Source: an uncultured Parabacteroides sp. (GTDB taxonomy: Bacteria > Bacteroidota > Bacteroidia > Bacteroidales > Tannerellaceae). From it: a DNA stretch of 64,000 nucleotides. The position numbers and the translations under genes were made by a program. Location of the stretch: the NCBI GenBank assembly GCA_944325355.1, contig CALUZS010000001.1:1-64000 (forward strand). Reading direction: 5' to 3'. The notes beneath the pieces are model-generated. The model was not told where the DNA came from and searched no databases. It saw nothing but the letters and a program-made list of their open reading frames with translations. This document shows, in pieces, positions 1 to 7,199 of this stretch. Each line of letters starts with the position of its first letter. Positions within the stretch are counted from its first letter, which is position 1.

Positions 1-3
1 CAT
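1..3 (-). other. Possible start codon of the next operon gene at the window edge
   Basis: On the minus strand an ATG occupies the first three bases, 33 bases after the stop codon of the fimbrial lipoprotein gene. Fimbrial operons usually continue with further lipoprotein or tip-subunit genes, so this may be the start of the next one. There is no clear ribosome binding site and no coding sequence to inspect, so this is a weak call. Confidence 0.25.
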
Positions 4-35
4 CGTTTCTGTATTTTTTATGATTCTTTTTACTT

Positions 36-908
36 TTACATTTCGGCATCCACTCCGCCGCCGTCCACTGTTTCCCAGTCTGTGATTTCACCGGTGAAGC
101 CCGCCTCGCCCGGGGTTTCGGCTATTGTGCCGCCGAGGGTCAAAGGCGCGGTCTTGCCGTCGTTGAAGCCGTTGAGAGCAGACGTGAGGTCGCTATTGAG
201 AGATGTAGGCTGCGGGTTGCCGTCAGTGTAGGTCAGTGTGGCGGTGAGCCGCTGCGCGTCGCCCGCAATGCCGAGCAGCCGGACGGTTGCCATCCACTTG
301 CCCGCATCGTCGCCCTCAGTTATCTTCGTAAAATGCAGTTCCACCTCCGAGGGCGTACCGTGGGTACCCGTGGCGAAGTCCAGCGTCCCTGCCGCTCCGC
401 TCAGCGTGCCCCCGATGCTCTCTATCCTGTCTGCAGCGTCGCCCGCAGGTTCAATCATGAGGGTAAGCTCACGCACCTGCTGCTGCATGACGGCGGTCAG
501 CGAGTAGTCGGTGTCGGCTTCTATCTCTACCTCCTGCACGGAAGTGAAGAGCCAGCCGGGGGTGTTGCTGATGTATGCCCCGTTGCCTGCTTCTTGAACT
601 ACTGCGGCGGTGGCGCCGCTTACCGTAATGTCGTTGGCAGGGTTATACACCGCAAGTGTGTAGCTGCCCGGAGCAAACAGATGGTCGGGTGTATGGGTGG
701 CGGAAGTCTCCGTGCCCGTATAGTCACCCATGACAATGTGCCACGAGGCAGGGATGTCCACTCCTTCGCCGCGGGCCGACCAGTCGGCTGTCACCGCAAT
801 CTTTCCGTAGTCGGGGTGCGGCGTGTCATAAAGCGTATCTTTCACGCAGGAAGAGAGCAGCACGGCGGCTGCCATTCCCATCATATTTATATATTGTCTT
901 GCTTTCAT
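36..908 (-). CDS. FimB/Mfa2-family fimbrial lipoprotein
   Basis: This 290-residue lipoprotein resembles the FimB/Mfa2 family, which in Bacteroidales anchors and limits the length of Mfa/Fim-type fimbriae on the outer membrane. Residues 1-21 form a lipoprotein signal ending in the lipobox LLSSC with Cys21. The next residues, CVKDTLYDTPHPDYG, are typical of this family, and the rest is predicted to be two beta-rich domains. A good ribosome binding site (GGAGGAA) precedes the ATG. It lies 16 bases downstream of the DUF3575 gene, so the two are cotranscribed. The gene is visibly richer in GC than most of the window. The exact fimbrial role is inferred from family and context. Confidence 0.82.
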   Translation of the reverse strand: MKARQYINMMGMAAAVLLSSCVKDTLYDTPHPDYGKIAVTADWSARGEGVDIPASWHIVMGDYTGTETSATHTPDHLFAPGSYTLAVYNPANDITVSGATAAVVQEAGNGAYISNTPGWLFTSVQEVEIEADTDYSLTAVMQQQVRELTLMIEPAGDAADRIESIGGTLSGAAGTLDFATGTHGTPSEVELHFTKITEGDDAGKWMATVRLLGIAGDAQRLTATLTYTDGNPQPTSLNSDLTSALNGFNDGKTAPLTLGGTIAETPGEAGFTGEITDWETVDGGGVDAEM

Positions 909-924
909 ATTCGATTCCTCCGAG

Positions 925-2043
925 TTAGAATAACTTCCATACCAATGTCACACCGGCATTGATGGGGCCCCACCAGTCCTTTGTCTCGTTGCCGCGGCGT
1001 ACTCGCACACCGTCAATGACTTCATATTTCTCATAGTCGGCATTCAGGTAGCCCAGACCGAGGTTGAAATCAAGATCTAATGCCTTGTTCAGCCGCAGCT
1101 GGTAGCCGGCAGTGATGCCGCCACCCATCAGGTCGCCCTGCTTGCCTGTTTCGGAGAACTTGTAGTTGAACTGCCCGGCCTTGAACATCGCACCCAGATA
1201 CCATGCTTTCTTTTCTCCAATATAGTAACGTACTTCCGGAGCCACTTCCCAGAGTGCATAGCGGCGGTCTTTGTCGCTCCACGTCCATGAAGTCCACGAG
1301 CCGTTCACAAGGATTCCCCACGAGGGATGGACGCGCCATTCAAGTCCTAAATCGGGTGTCAGAGTAGCCCAGCGCAGCAGGTTGGCACGCAGGGCAAAAT
1401 GGTAAGGGGCGGATGATTGGGATTCCAACGGAGTGGCGGTTATTTCTTGGGGCTGTTCAGTTTGTCTTGCCACCTGTTCTTTGGCAAGTCTGTCTGCTTC
1501 CTCTTTCTCGGCAGCGCGGCGTGCTTCTTCAGCCTTGCGCCGTTCCTCAGCGGCTTTGCGTTCCTGTTCGGCACGTTCGGCGGCAAGGCGTTCTTCCTCT
1601 GCCTTGCTTAGCCCTTCCGATTCAACGGTGGATGCTTCCGGTGCAGGTACTGTCAGACGGACGATGACGAAATCACCGTCGGAAGCATGGTTCCTGGTGA
1701 TGAAACATTCCTCTTTGATCCCGCCGCGCACAATGAGTTCCGATTTCACCCGGTTGGAACGGATGGCGGCCATCCGAAGGTTTTCCTTTTCGCTGTCAAG
1801 GGAATTGCACCAGCCGTCCACATAGAGGGGAAGAGTGCCGCCGAGAATATCCTGCCTGTTGTTTTCCACGCACTCCAGCAGCCGGGCAAGCTCCCGGTCG
1901 TTGCCGTTCCACGGTACATAGAACATATCCTTCTGCGGCACGAAGCGGAAGGTGTAGGTGGTGTCCGTGCTCCCCTGTGCCGATAAAGAGCAGAGCGAGA
2001 AAAGGGCAAACAGGTTTACTAAGGAAATTTTCATCTTTGTCAT
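925..2043 (-). CDS. OmpA-like / coiled-coil / DUF3575 outer membrane protein
   Basis: This 372-residue envelope protein has three parts. Residues 1-22 are a signal peptide. Residues about 30-130 look like an OmpA-type peptidoglycan-binding domain (LYVDGWCNSLDSEKENLRMA and the following helix). Residues about 145-195 are a Glu/Arg/Ala-rich coiled coil. Residues about 211-372 form a DUF3575 beta-barrel ending in an aromatic residue (VWKLF). The domain order is the reverse of classical OmpA. DUF3575 genes commonly sit in Bacteroidales fimbrial operons, and this one directly precedes a FimB-like lipoprotein. ATG at 2043 was taken; an in-frame ATG at 2034 is also possible. GC content is high compared with neighbours. 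Confidence 0.8.
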   Translation of the reverse strand: MTKMKISLVNLFALFSLCSLSAQGSTDTTYTFRFVPQKDMFYVPWNGNDRELARLLECVENNRQDILGGTLPLYVDGWCNSLDSEKENLRMAAIRSNRVKSELIVRGGIKEECFITRNHASDGDFVIVRLTVPAPEASTVESEGLSKAEEERLAAERAEQERKAAEERRKAEEARRAAEKEEADRLAKEQVARQTEQPQEITATPLESQSSAPYHFALRANLLRWATLTPDLGLEWRVHPSWGILVNGSWTSWTWSDKDRRYALWEVAPEVRYYIGEKKAWYLGAMFKAGQFNYKFSETGKQGDLMGGGITAGYQLRLNKALDLDFNLGLGYLNADYEKYEVIDGVRVRRGNETKDWWGPINAGVTLVWKLF

Positions 2044-2085
2044 ATCTTAATAGTTTTTGTCAGTTGTCCGGTTATATATAACGGC

Positions 2086-2131
2086 ATGGCGGCATAAGAG
2101 CAAATGGCTATGCTTGCCCCTATGCCGCCAT
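2086..2131 (-). promoter_or_regulatory. Stem-loop in the leader of the fimbrial operon
   Basis: ATGGCGGCATA (2086-2096) and TATGCCGCCAT (2121-2131) are perfect inverted copies enclosing 24 bases, and the loop contains a further short AGCA/TGCT pairing. The structure lies about 43 bases upstream of the DUF3575 start codon, so it would form in the 5' untranslated RNA. A role in attenuation or RNA stability is an inference. Confidence 0.5.
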
Positions 2132-2198
2132 AAAGCAGACATCCTTTTATCTTTCTGAAATCAGGAAATATTTTATAAATTAACGTGCGCGTGCCCCT

Positions 2199-2223
2199 GA
2201 GAGAGAGAGAGAGAGAGAGAGAG
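2199..2223. repeat. Dinucleotide microsatellite, 12.5 units of GA (CT on the minus strand)
   Basis: A perfect GA tract of 25 bases lies about 155 bases upstream of the fimbrial operon start codon. Such tracts are prone to slipped-strand changes in length and are rare in bacterial genomes outside contingency loci. Confidence 0.95.
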
Positions 2224-2252
2224 TATAAATATTTTGCAGATACACAACTATA

Positions 2253-2285
2253 TATACAAGTTTATTACATAAAAAAACTTGTATA
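2253..2285. repeat. Perfect 11-base inverted repeat
   Basis: TATACAAGTTT (2253-2263) and AAACTTGTATA (2275-2285) are exact inverted copies separated by 11 bases. The site lies just upstream of the GA tract with respect to the fimbrial operon. It could be a binding site for a dimeric regulator or a weak hairpin; nothing in the sequence decides between them. Confidence 0.6.
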
Positions 2286-2496
2286 AAAAACGGCGAAAGA
2301 TTCTTTTCCATCCCTGCCGGAACGGCAGCCGTCTTTGCTTGTATATCGATTATTCCCGTTATAAATCTAAAAGTTTAATGGTAATATCAGCATGCCGGAA
2401 TTCTTTTCCGGTCATCACAAAGATACTAATTTATAGGTATGATGAAAAGGAAAAATACTTTTTTTCATGACTATGGGGAATTTCATGTTTCTGTAT

Positions 2497-2528
2497 TTTG
2501 ACAATTGTCCTGCTTTTTATTACCTTTG
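2497..2528 (+). promoter_or_regulatory. Bacteroidales promoter of pepP (TTTG-N20-TAnnTTTG)
   Basis: TTTG at 2497-2500 and TACCTTTG at 2521-2528 match both elements of the Bacteroides housekeeping promoter with 20 bases between them. Transcription would begin near 2533, about 25 bases before the pepP ATG. This rules out the upstream TTG at 2498 as the start codon. Confidence 0.85.
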
Positions 2529-2557
2529 TCAAAAGAAACAATTGGAGGAGAGAAAAA

Positions 2558-3934
2558 ATGTTCGCAAAAGAAACATATATGGAACGCCGTTCCAAGTTGA
2601 AAAAATCGGTAGGAGAGGGCTTGTTGCTTTTCCTGGGGAACGATGAGTGCGGCAGTAATTACGCCGACAACACGTATGCGTTCCGCCAGGATTCTACGTT
2701 TTTGTATTTTTTCGGGCTTCCATATGCCGGGTTATGTGCCGTGATAGACATCGATAACGACCGGGAGATTATTTTCGGTGATGAGTTGACTATCGATGCT
2801 ATTGTGTGGATGGGTACGCAGCCTACGCTGAAAGAGAAAAGTGAAGCGGCAGGAATCCGGGAAGTGCTTCCATATAAAGAACTGGAAAATTATTTGAAAG
2901 CGGCTCAACAGAAAAAGCAACAAATTCATTATCTGCCGACATACCGTGCGGAACATCAGATAAAGTTGCTTGCATGGCTCGGCGTATTGCCGGGAGCGGA
3001 ACGGCCGTCCGTCCCGTTCATCATGGCTGTTGTCAACCAACGCATATACAAGAGCGAAGAGGAGATAGCAGAGATAGAAAAAGCGTGTACGGTTACTGCC
3101 GAGATGCATTTGGCAGCCATGCGTACGGTTCGTCCGGGAATCAAGGAGAGCGTGGTATCGGCTGCAGTGGAGGAAGCTGCGTTCCGGCACAACTACGGAT
3201 TATCGTTTCCTACCATAGCGACCATCAACGGCCAGACGTTGCATAACCATGACCACAGCCATTTGATAAAGAGCGGAGATATGCTTTTGCTGGACGCTGG
3301 GGCTGAGACGGAGATGGGTTATGCTGGAGATATGTCGTCGACAATGCCGGCGGACAGGAAATTCACACCGCGCCAGAAAGCAGTATATGATGTACAAGTG
3401 GCAGGTCACGAAGCCGCTGTTGCCGCCTTGCGTCCGGGAATACCTTTTGTGGATGTTTATGAACTTACCTGCAAAGTCATCATGCAAGGCATGAAGGATC
3501 TCGGTTTTGCAAAAGGAAACGTAGACGATGCCGTAGCAGCCGGAGCTTGCGCGATGTTCATGCCGCACGGGCTGGGGCACATGATGGGATTGGATGTCCA
3601 TGACATGGAAAATCTTGGTGAAGTATATGTAGGATATAACGGCAAGCCGAAAAGCACGCAGTTCGGACGTAAGTCGCTGCGTCTCGCAAGGGAGCTGGAG
3701 CCAGGGTTTGTCTTTACCATCGAGCCTGGAATCTATTTCATTCCGGAACTGATTGACTTGTGGAAAAGCGAACATAAGTTTGCAGAGTTCCTCAATTACG
3801 ATAAACTGGAACAGTATAAAGACTTCGGTGGAATACGCAACGAAGAGGATTACCTGATAACAGCCGACGGCGCACGCCGGATGGGTCCGAGGATTCCGAT
3901 TCACACCGAAGAAGTTGAAGCAGAACATTGCTAA
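2558..3934 (+). CDS. pepP: Xaa-Pro aminopeptidase P
   Basis: This 458-residue cytoplasmic metallopeptidase of family M24B removes N-terminal residues that precede proline. The N-terminal AMP_N domain covers about residues 1-135 and the pita-bread catalytic domain about 165-440. The expected dinuclear metal ligands are visible: Asp246 (LLDAGAE), Asp258 (AGDMSS), His341 (HGLGHMMG), Glu389 (FTIEPGIY) and Glu429 (GGIRNEED). The ATG at 2558 was chosen because it has a purine-rich binding site (GGAGGAG) and lies downstream of a clear promoter. The gene stands alone and is followed by a hairpin terminator shared with convergent dinB. Confidence 0.93.
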   Translation: MFAKETYMERRSKLKKSVGEGLLLFLGNDECGSNYADNTYAFRQDSTFLYFFGLPYAGLCAVIDIDNDREIIFGDELTIDAIVWMGTQPTLKEKSEAAGIREVLPYKELENYLKAAQQKKQQIHYLPTYRAEHQIKLLAWLGVLPGAERPSVPFIMAVVNQRIYKSEEEIAEIEKACTVTAEMHLAAMRTVRPGIKESVVSAAVEEAAFRHNYGLSFPTIATINGQTLHNHDHSHLIKSGDMLLLDAGAETEMGYAGDMSSTMPADRKFTPRQKAVYDVQVAGHEAAVAALRPGIPFVDVYELTCKVIMQGMKDLGFAKGNVDDAVAAGACAMFMPHGLGHMMGLDVHDMENLGEVYVGYNGKPKSTQFGRKSLRLARELEPGFVFTIEPGIYFIPELIDLWKSEHKFAEFLNYDKLEQYKDFGGIRNEEDYLITADGARRMGPRIPIHTEEVEAEHC

Positions 3935-3986
3935 CGGGAGCAAACCGTGAATACATAATTATTGTTTTTCAAGTTTTTGATAAAAG

Positions 3987-4026
3987 AAAAGCCGTGCGCT
4001 TCTATTGAGAAGCCTGCATGGCTTTT
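3987..4026. terminator. Bidirectional terminator between pepP and dinB
   Basis: AAAAGCC and GGCTTTT form the base of a stem, with an inner GCTTC/GAAGC pairing, between two convergent genes. A-rich sequence on the left and T-rich sequence on the right would give a U-run in both directions. Confidence 0.75.
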
Positions 4027-4069
4027 CCGTAAAATATTCCGGATGTACATGGGATTCCGCCCATCTTTT

Positions 4070-5122
4070 TCAATCGGTGAACTTGAACTTCAATTGTTTC
4101 CAGATTGTTCTCCCTGCCTGTTCTTCCCGAGGGTTGGAGACTGTAAGCCCGATAAGCCGAATCGGGGCATTGCTGAAGTCGATGCCGCCGAGTAGCTTTT
4201 TTGCTAACGGGAGAATTTCTTTCATTTCCAGCAAGGGATGTTGCACGCTATAGCTACGGCTGCATTGTTCGAAGTTGTAAAACTTGATTTTTAGCGTAAG
4301 AGTGTTTCCCTTGAACCCGGAACGTTCCAGCCGTCCGACCAGCTCGGTTGCCACATGATACAGTTCAATGATAACGGAGGTATGGTTGGAGATATCCCTT
4401 TCCAGCGTATGTTCGCATCCGACGGATTTACGAATTCGTACCGGATTGACCTCACGGTCATCGATGCCCCTGGAGAAATTGTAATAGACGATTCCCATTT
4501 TCCCGAAGTGGCGTTGCAACATCTGGAGGGAGCAGCCACGCAGTTGTTTTCCATTGTGTATGCCCAATGAGTGGAGCTTGTTTGCCGTGACAGGACCGAC
4601 ACCCCAGAACGATTCGACCGACAGTCTGTCGATGAACCCGATGGCCTGCGACGGATGGATTGTGCATAATCCGTCCGGTTTCCGGTAGTCGGATGCAATC
4701 TTGGCAAGGAATTTATTGTAGGAGATACCGGCAGAAGCAACCAGTTGCAGTTCGTCGCGTATCCGTTGTTTTATCTCTTTTGCGATGTCAACGGCCAAAG
4801 GTATTCCTTTTTTATTTACTGTGACATCGAGAAATGCTTCATCGAGCGATAGCGGTTCGACAAGGTCGGTATATTCATGGAAGATGTCCCGTATACGGAG
4901 GGACACCTCTTTATAGAGTTCCATCCTTCCCGGAATAAAAATCAGCCCGGGACAGAGTTGCCTGGCTTTTATCGATGGCATGGCGGAACGGACGCCGTAT
5001 TTCCGCGCCTCGTAACTTGCCGTAGCAACCACACCGCGACTGTCGGCATGCCCCACAGCAACAGGCTTCCCTCGCAGCTCGGGGTTATCCCTCTGCTCGA
5101 CAGATGCGTAGAAAGCGTCCAT
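4070..5122 (-). CDS. dinB: DNA polymerase IV (Y family); conserved N-terminus lies upstream of the first ATG
   Basis: This is an error-prone translesion polymerase. From the first ATG the protein has 350 residues: YASVE and YEARKYGV motifs, the catalytic SLDEAFLD (Asp94-Glu95), a helix-hairpin-helix thumb around residues 168-190 and a little-finger domain. The ATG at 5122 cannot be the whole start. In-frame codons just upstream (5149-5123) read T-E-R-K-I-I-H-I-D, the conserved first strand that carries the first metal-binding Asp. That stretch reaches a TAA at about 5179-5177 without any ATG, GTG or TTG. ACG at 5149 is one base from ATG. Either the start codon is mutated, a non-standard start is used, or there is a base error. 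The product is probably weakly expressed or inactive if begun at 5122. Confidence 0.85.
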   Translation of the reverse strand: MDAFYASVEQRDNPELRGKPVAVGHADSRGVVATASYEARKYGVRSAMPSIKARQLCPGLIFIPGRMELYKEVSLRIRDIFHEYTDLVEPLSLDEAFLDVTVNKKGIPLAVDIAKEIKQRIRDELQLVASAGISYNKFLAKIASDYRKPDGLCTIHPSQAIGFIDRLSVESFWGVGPVTANKLHSLGIHNGKQLRGCSLQMLQRHFGKMGIVYYNFSRGIDDREVNPVRIRKSVGCEHTLERDISNHTSVIIELYHVATELVGRLERSGFKGNTLTLKIKFYNFEQCSRSYSVQHPLLEMKEILPLAKKLLGGIDFSNAPIRLIGLTVSNPREEQAGRTIWKQLKFKFTD

Positions 5123-5171
5123 ATCGATATGTATGATTTTCCGTTCCGTAGGGCTGTATGTTGTTTCTGGG

Positions 5172-5179
5172 CAAAGTTA
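5172..5179 (-). promoter_or_regulatory. -7 promoter element for dinB
   Basis: The minus strand reads TAACTTTG, an exact match to TAnnTTTG. No good TTTG lies at the expected distance upstream. Transcription would begin near 5166, about 17 bases before the ACG codon at 5149, which supports translation starting near that codon. Confidence 0.6.
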
Positions 5180-5245
5180 TGCAAAAAAACAACGGATTAT
5201 TCCGCCAAAAAAATTCCGCCATTTTTTATTGTGTGCGAAAATAAT

Positions 5246-5253
5246 TACTTTTG
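5246..5253 (+). promoter_or_regulatory. -7 promoter element for cysE
   Basis: TACTTTTG matches TAnnTTTG. Transcription would begin near 5258, so the second ATG (5274) rather than the one at 5262 is the better start codon for the following gene. Confidence 0.6.
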
Positions 5254-5273
5254 ACAGCTACATGATTAAAAAT

Positions 5274-6170
5274 ATGGAACGTTCAAAGATATTAGGTGAA
5301 ATCGCAAAGAATGTGGATTTGTTATCAGATTTCGATAGCAGGAAATACCAATATATCCCGTTACACCGTAAACCGTCGCCTTCGGTTTCGTCGGTTCGTG
5401 AAATCATGAATCTGCTGCGTGCGATACTTTTCCCGGGATTTTTCGGAGACGGGCATACGAAAAGCAGCCTTTCGGCACAATATTCCATAGGGGTATGCCT
5501 GGAACAAGCATACGATTTGCTATATGAGCAAATCATCAACAGCTTGTGTTTTGAAAACAGTGAAGAGAGCTGCTGCAAAGAGGAAGCGGCTTCCGTAACC
5601 GTAGCTTTCATCAACCGCTTGCCACAGATTAAATACTTGTTGTCGACCGATGTGAAGGCGATGCTCGACGGGGATCCTGCGGCAAAGAGTGTCAGCGAAA
5701 TCATTTTCTGTTATCCTGCCATCCGTGCGATTATGCATCAACGGGTAGCTCATGAATTATATAACCTGCATGTGCCCGTGTTACCGCGCATCATTACGGA
5801 AATGGCCCATTCGGATACCGGAATCGACCTCCATCCCGGCGCCAGCATCGGAGAGTTCTTCAGCATAGACCACGGAACGGGTGTTGTCGTAGGGCAGACG
5901 GCTATCATTGGAAACCATGTTCAGCTTTATCAAGGCGTGACATTGGGCGCAAAGAGCTTTACCCTTGACGAAAACGGCCTGCCGATGGATGTACCCCGCC
6001 ATCCGATTATTGAAGACCACGTAACGATTTATTCGAATACATCGGTATTGGGCAGGATAACGATAGGCAAAGGATCGGTCATCGGAGGAAACATCTGGTT
6101 GACGCACAGTGTTCCTCCTTATTCAAAAGTGGTACAGTCAAAAGAGAAATCCTCTGTCTCCACCGAATGA
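5274..6170 (+). CDS. cysE: Serine O-acetyltransferase
   Basis: This 298-residue cytoplasmic enzyme transfers acetyl from acetyl-CoA to L-serine, giving O-acetylserine for cysteine synthesis. The N-terminal helical SATase domain covers about residues 1-165. The left-handed beta-helix of hexapeptide repeats runs from about 175 to 285, with the active-site histidines in DLHPGA (His187) and SIDHGTG (His200). The gene has its own promoter facing away from dinB. ATG at 5274 fits the predicted transcript start; ATG at 5262 would be almost leaderless. Length and motifs suit the longer serine acetyltransferases common in Bacteroidota. Confidence 0.92.
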   Translation: MERSKILGEIAKNVDLLSDFDSRKYQYIPLHRKPSPSVSSVREIMNLLRAILFPGFFGDGHTKSSLSAQYSIGVCLEQAYDLLYEQIINSLCFENSEESCCKEEAASVTVAFINRLPQIKYLLSTDVKAMLDGDPAAKSVSEIIFCYPAIRAIMHQRVAHELYNLHVPVLPRIITEMAHSDTGIDLHPGASIGEFFSIDHGTGVVVGQTAIIGNHVQLYQGVTLGAKSFTLDENGLPMDVPRHPIIEDHVTIYSNTSVLGRITIGKGSVIGGNIWLTHSVPPYSKVVQSKEKSSVSTE

Positions 6171-6317
6171 CAGGAAAAATTCTGTATGGCACGGGCGGTT
6201 TTGTTTAAAAACAGAAAGAATTTTGTTGCGTTTTGCAGCATTTTGTCTTATGGATGCGTCTTATAATAGACATAATATTATTAACAATCCCATTGCGGAT
6301 AACAAAAAAGTAATGAA

Positions 6318-7187
6318 GTGAAAGGAATAGTATTGGCCGGAGGTTCAGGGACACGTTTGTATCCTATAACGAAAGGCGTATCGAAACAGTTACTGCCGAT
6401 TTATGACAAACCGATGATTTATTATCCGATATCGGTATTGATGCTGGCAGGGATTAGGGAAATCCTGGTCATTTCGACCCCACAGGATCTGCCGGGTTTC
6501 CGCAGGTTGTTGGGGGACGGTTCGGATTATGGAGTCCGTTTTTCATATGCGGAACAGCCGTCTCCCGATGGATTGGCACAGGCGTTTATCATCGGAGCCG
6601 ATTTCATCGGAACCGATTCGGTTTGTTTGGTGTTGGGCGACAATATCTTTTACGGGCAGAGCTTTACTTCCATGTTGGCAAAAGCCGTTTGCAATGTGGA
6701 AGAAAAGGGGAGATCGACCGTATTCGGGTATTATGTGAATGACCCGGAACGCTACGGTGTCGTGGAGTTTGACCCGTTCGGAAAGGTATTGAGCATCGAA
6801 GAGAAACCACAACAGGCGAAATCGCATTATGCCGTGGTAGGATTGTATTTCTATCCGAATTCGGTGGTGGATGTCGCGAAAAACATCAGGCCTTCTGCCC
6901 GTGGAGAGCTGGAGATAACGTCGGTCAACCAGGTTTATCTCGAACAGGAGTTGTTGGATGTACAACTGTTAGGGCGCGGATTCGCATGGCTGGATACCGG
7001 GACGCACGATTCCTTGTCGGAAGCTTCTACATTCGTGGAGGTTATTGAGAAGCGGCAAGGCTTGAAAGTGGCATGCTTGGAAGAGATTGCCTATCGGAAA
7101 GGGTGGATTGATTCAGATTGCCTGAAGCGGCTGGCAGAACCGATGCGGAAGAACCAATATGGTCAATACTTGCTGAATTTGCTATAA
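6318..7187 (+). CDS. rfbA: Glucose-1-phosphate thymidylyltransferase
   Basis: This 289-residue enzyme (RmlA) makes dTDP-glucose from dTTP and glucose-1-phosphate, the first step to dTDP-L-rhamnose and related surface sugars. The nucleotide-binding motif GGSGTRLYP is at residues 8-16, followed by KPMIYYP and LGDNIFYG; the length is standard. It starts with GTG at 6318, since the nearby ATG runs straight into a stop. It is 12 bases upstream of a sugar-phosphate transferase gene and probably cotranscribed with it. The usual partners rfbB, rfbC and rfbD are not in the window. Confidence 0.93.
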   Translation: MKGIVLAGGSGTRLYPITKGVSKQLLPIYDKPMIYYPISVLMLAGIREILVISTPQDLPGFRRLLGDGSDYGVRFSYAEQPSPDGLAQAFIIGADFIGTDSVCLVLGDNIFYGQSFTSMLAKAVCNVEEKGRSTVFGYYVNDPERYGVVEFDPFGKVLSIEEKPQQAKSHYAVVGLYFYPNSVVDVAKNIRPSARGELEITSVNQVYLEQELLDVQLLGRGFAWLDTGTHDSLSEASTFVEVIEKRQGLKVACLEEIAYRKGWIDSDCLKRLAEPMRKNQYGQYLLNLL

Positions 7188-7199
7188 ACATAAAAAAGC

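Larger units (their letters stand above)
2044..2496. other. Long non-coding leader between the fimbrial operon and pepP
   Basis: About 450 bases carry no convincing gene. The part nearest the fimbrial operon contains a perfect 12-base palindrome GTTATATATAAC (2071-2082), an 11-base inverted repeat (2086-2096 with 2121-2131), a 25-base GA tract (2199-2223) and a second perfect 11-base inverted repeat (2253-2263 with 2275-2285). No convincing TAnnTTTG promoter for the minus-strand operon was found. The only plus-strand reading frame here starts with TTG and resembles nothing known. Confidence 0.7.

Noticed and set aside
333..962. 209-codon plus-strand frame opposite the fimbrial lipoprotein gene
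   Set aside because: It lies on the antisense strand of a well-supported gene, has no family resemblance, and is explained by the high GC of the segment.
2199..2223. GA tract as a possible sequencing artefact
   Set aside because: It is a clean repeat with unique flanks, and dinucleotide tracts are real in contingency loci; its exact length may still be uncertain.
2253..2285. Inverted repeat as one end of an invertible promoter
   Set aside because: The arms are only 11 bases apart and there is no recombinase gene nearby; known invertible promoters in this order have arms over 100 bases apart.
2279..2470. 63-codon plus-strand frame in the leader region
   Set aside because: It starts with TTG, has no ribosome binding site or recognisable domain, and overlaps an inverted repeat.
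2498..2557. Upstream extension of pepP from a TTG at 2498
   Set aside because: The codons overlap the pepP promoter elements, so they cannot be in the main transcript; the ATG at 2558 has the binding site and the family N-terminus.
3200..3943. 247-codon minus-strand frame opposite pepP
   Set aside because: It is the antisense of the catalytic domain of pepP and has no similarity to known proteins.
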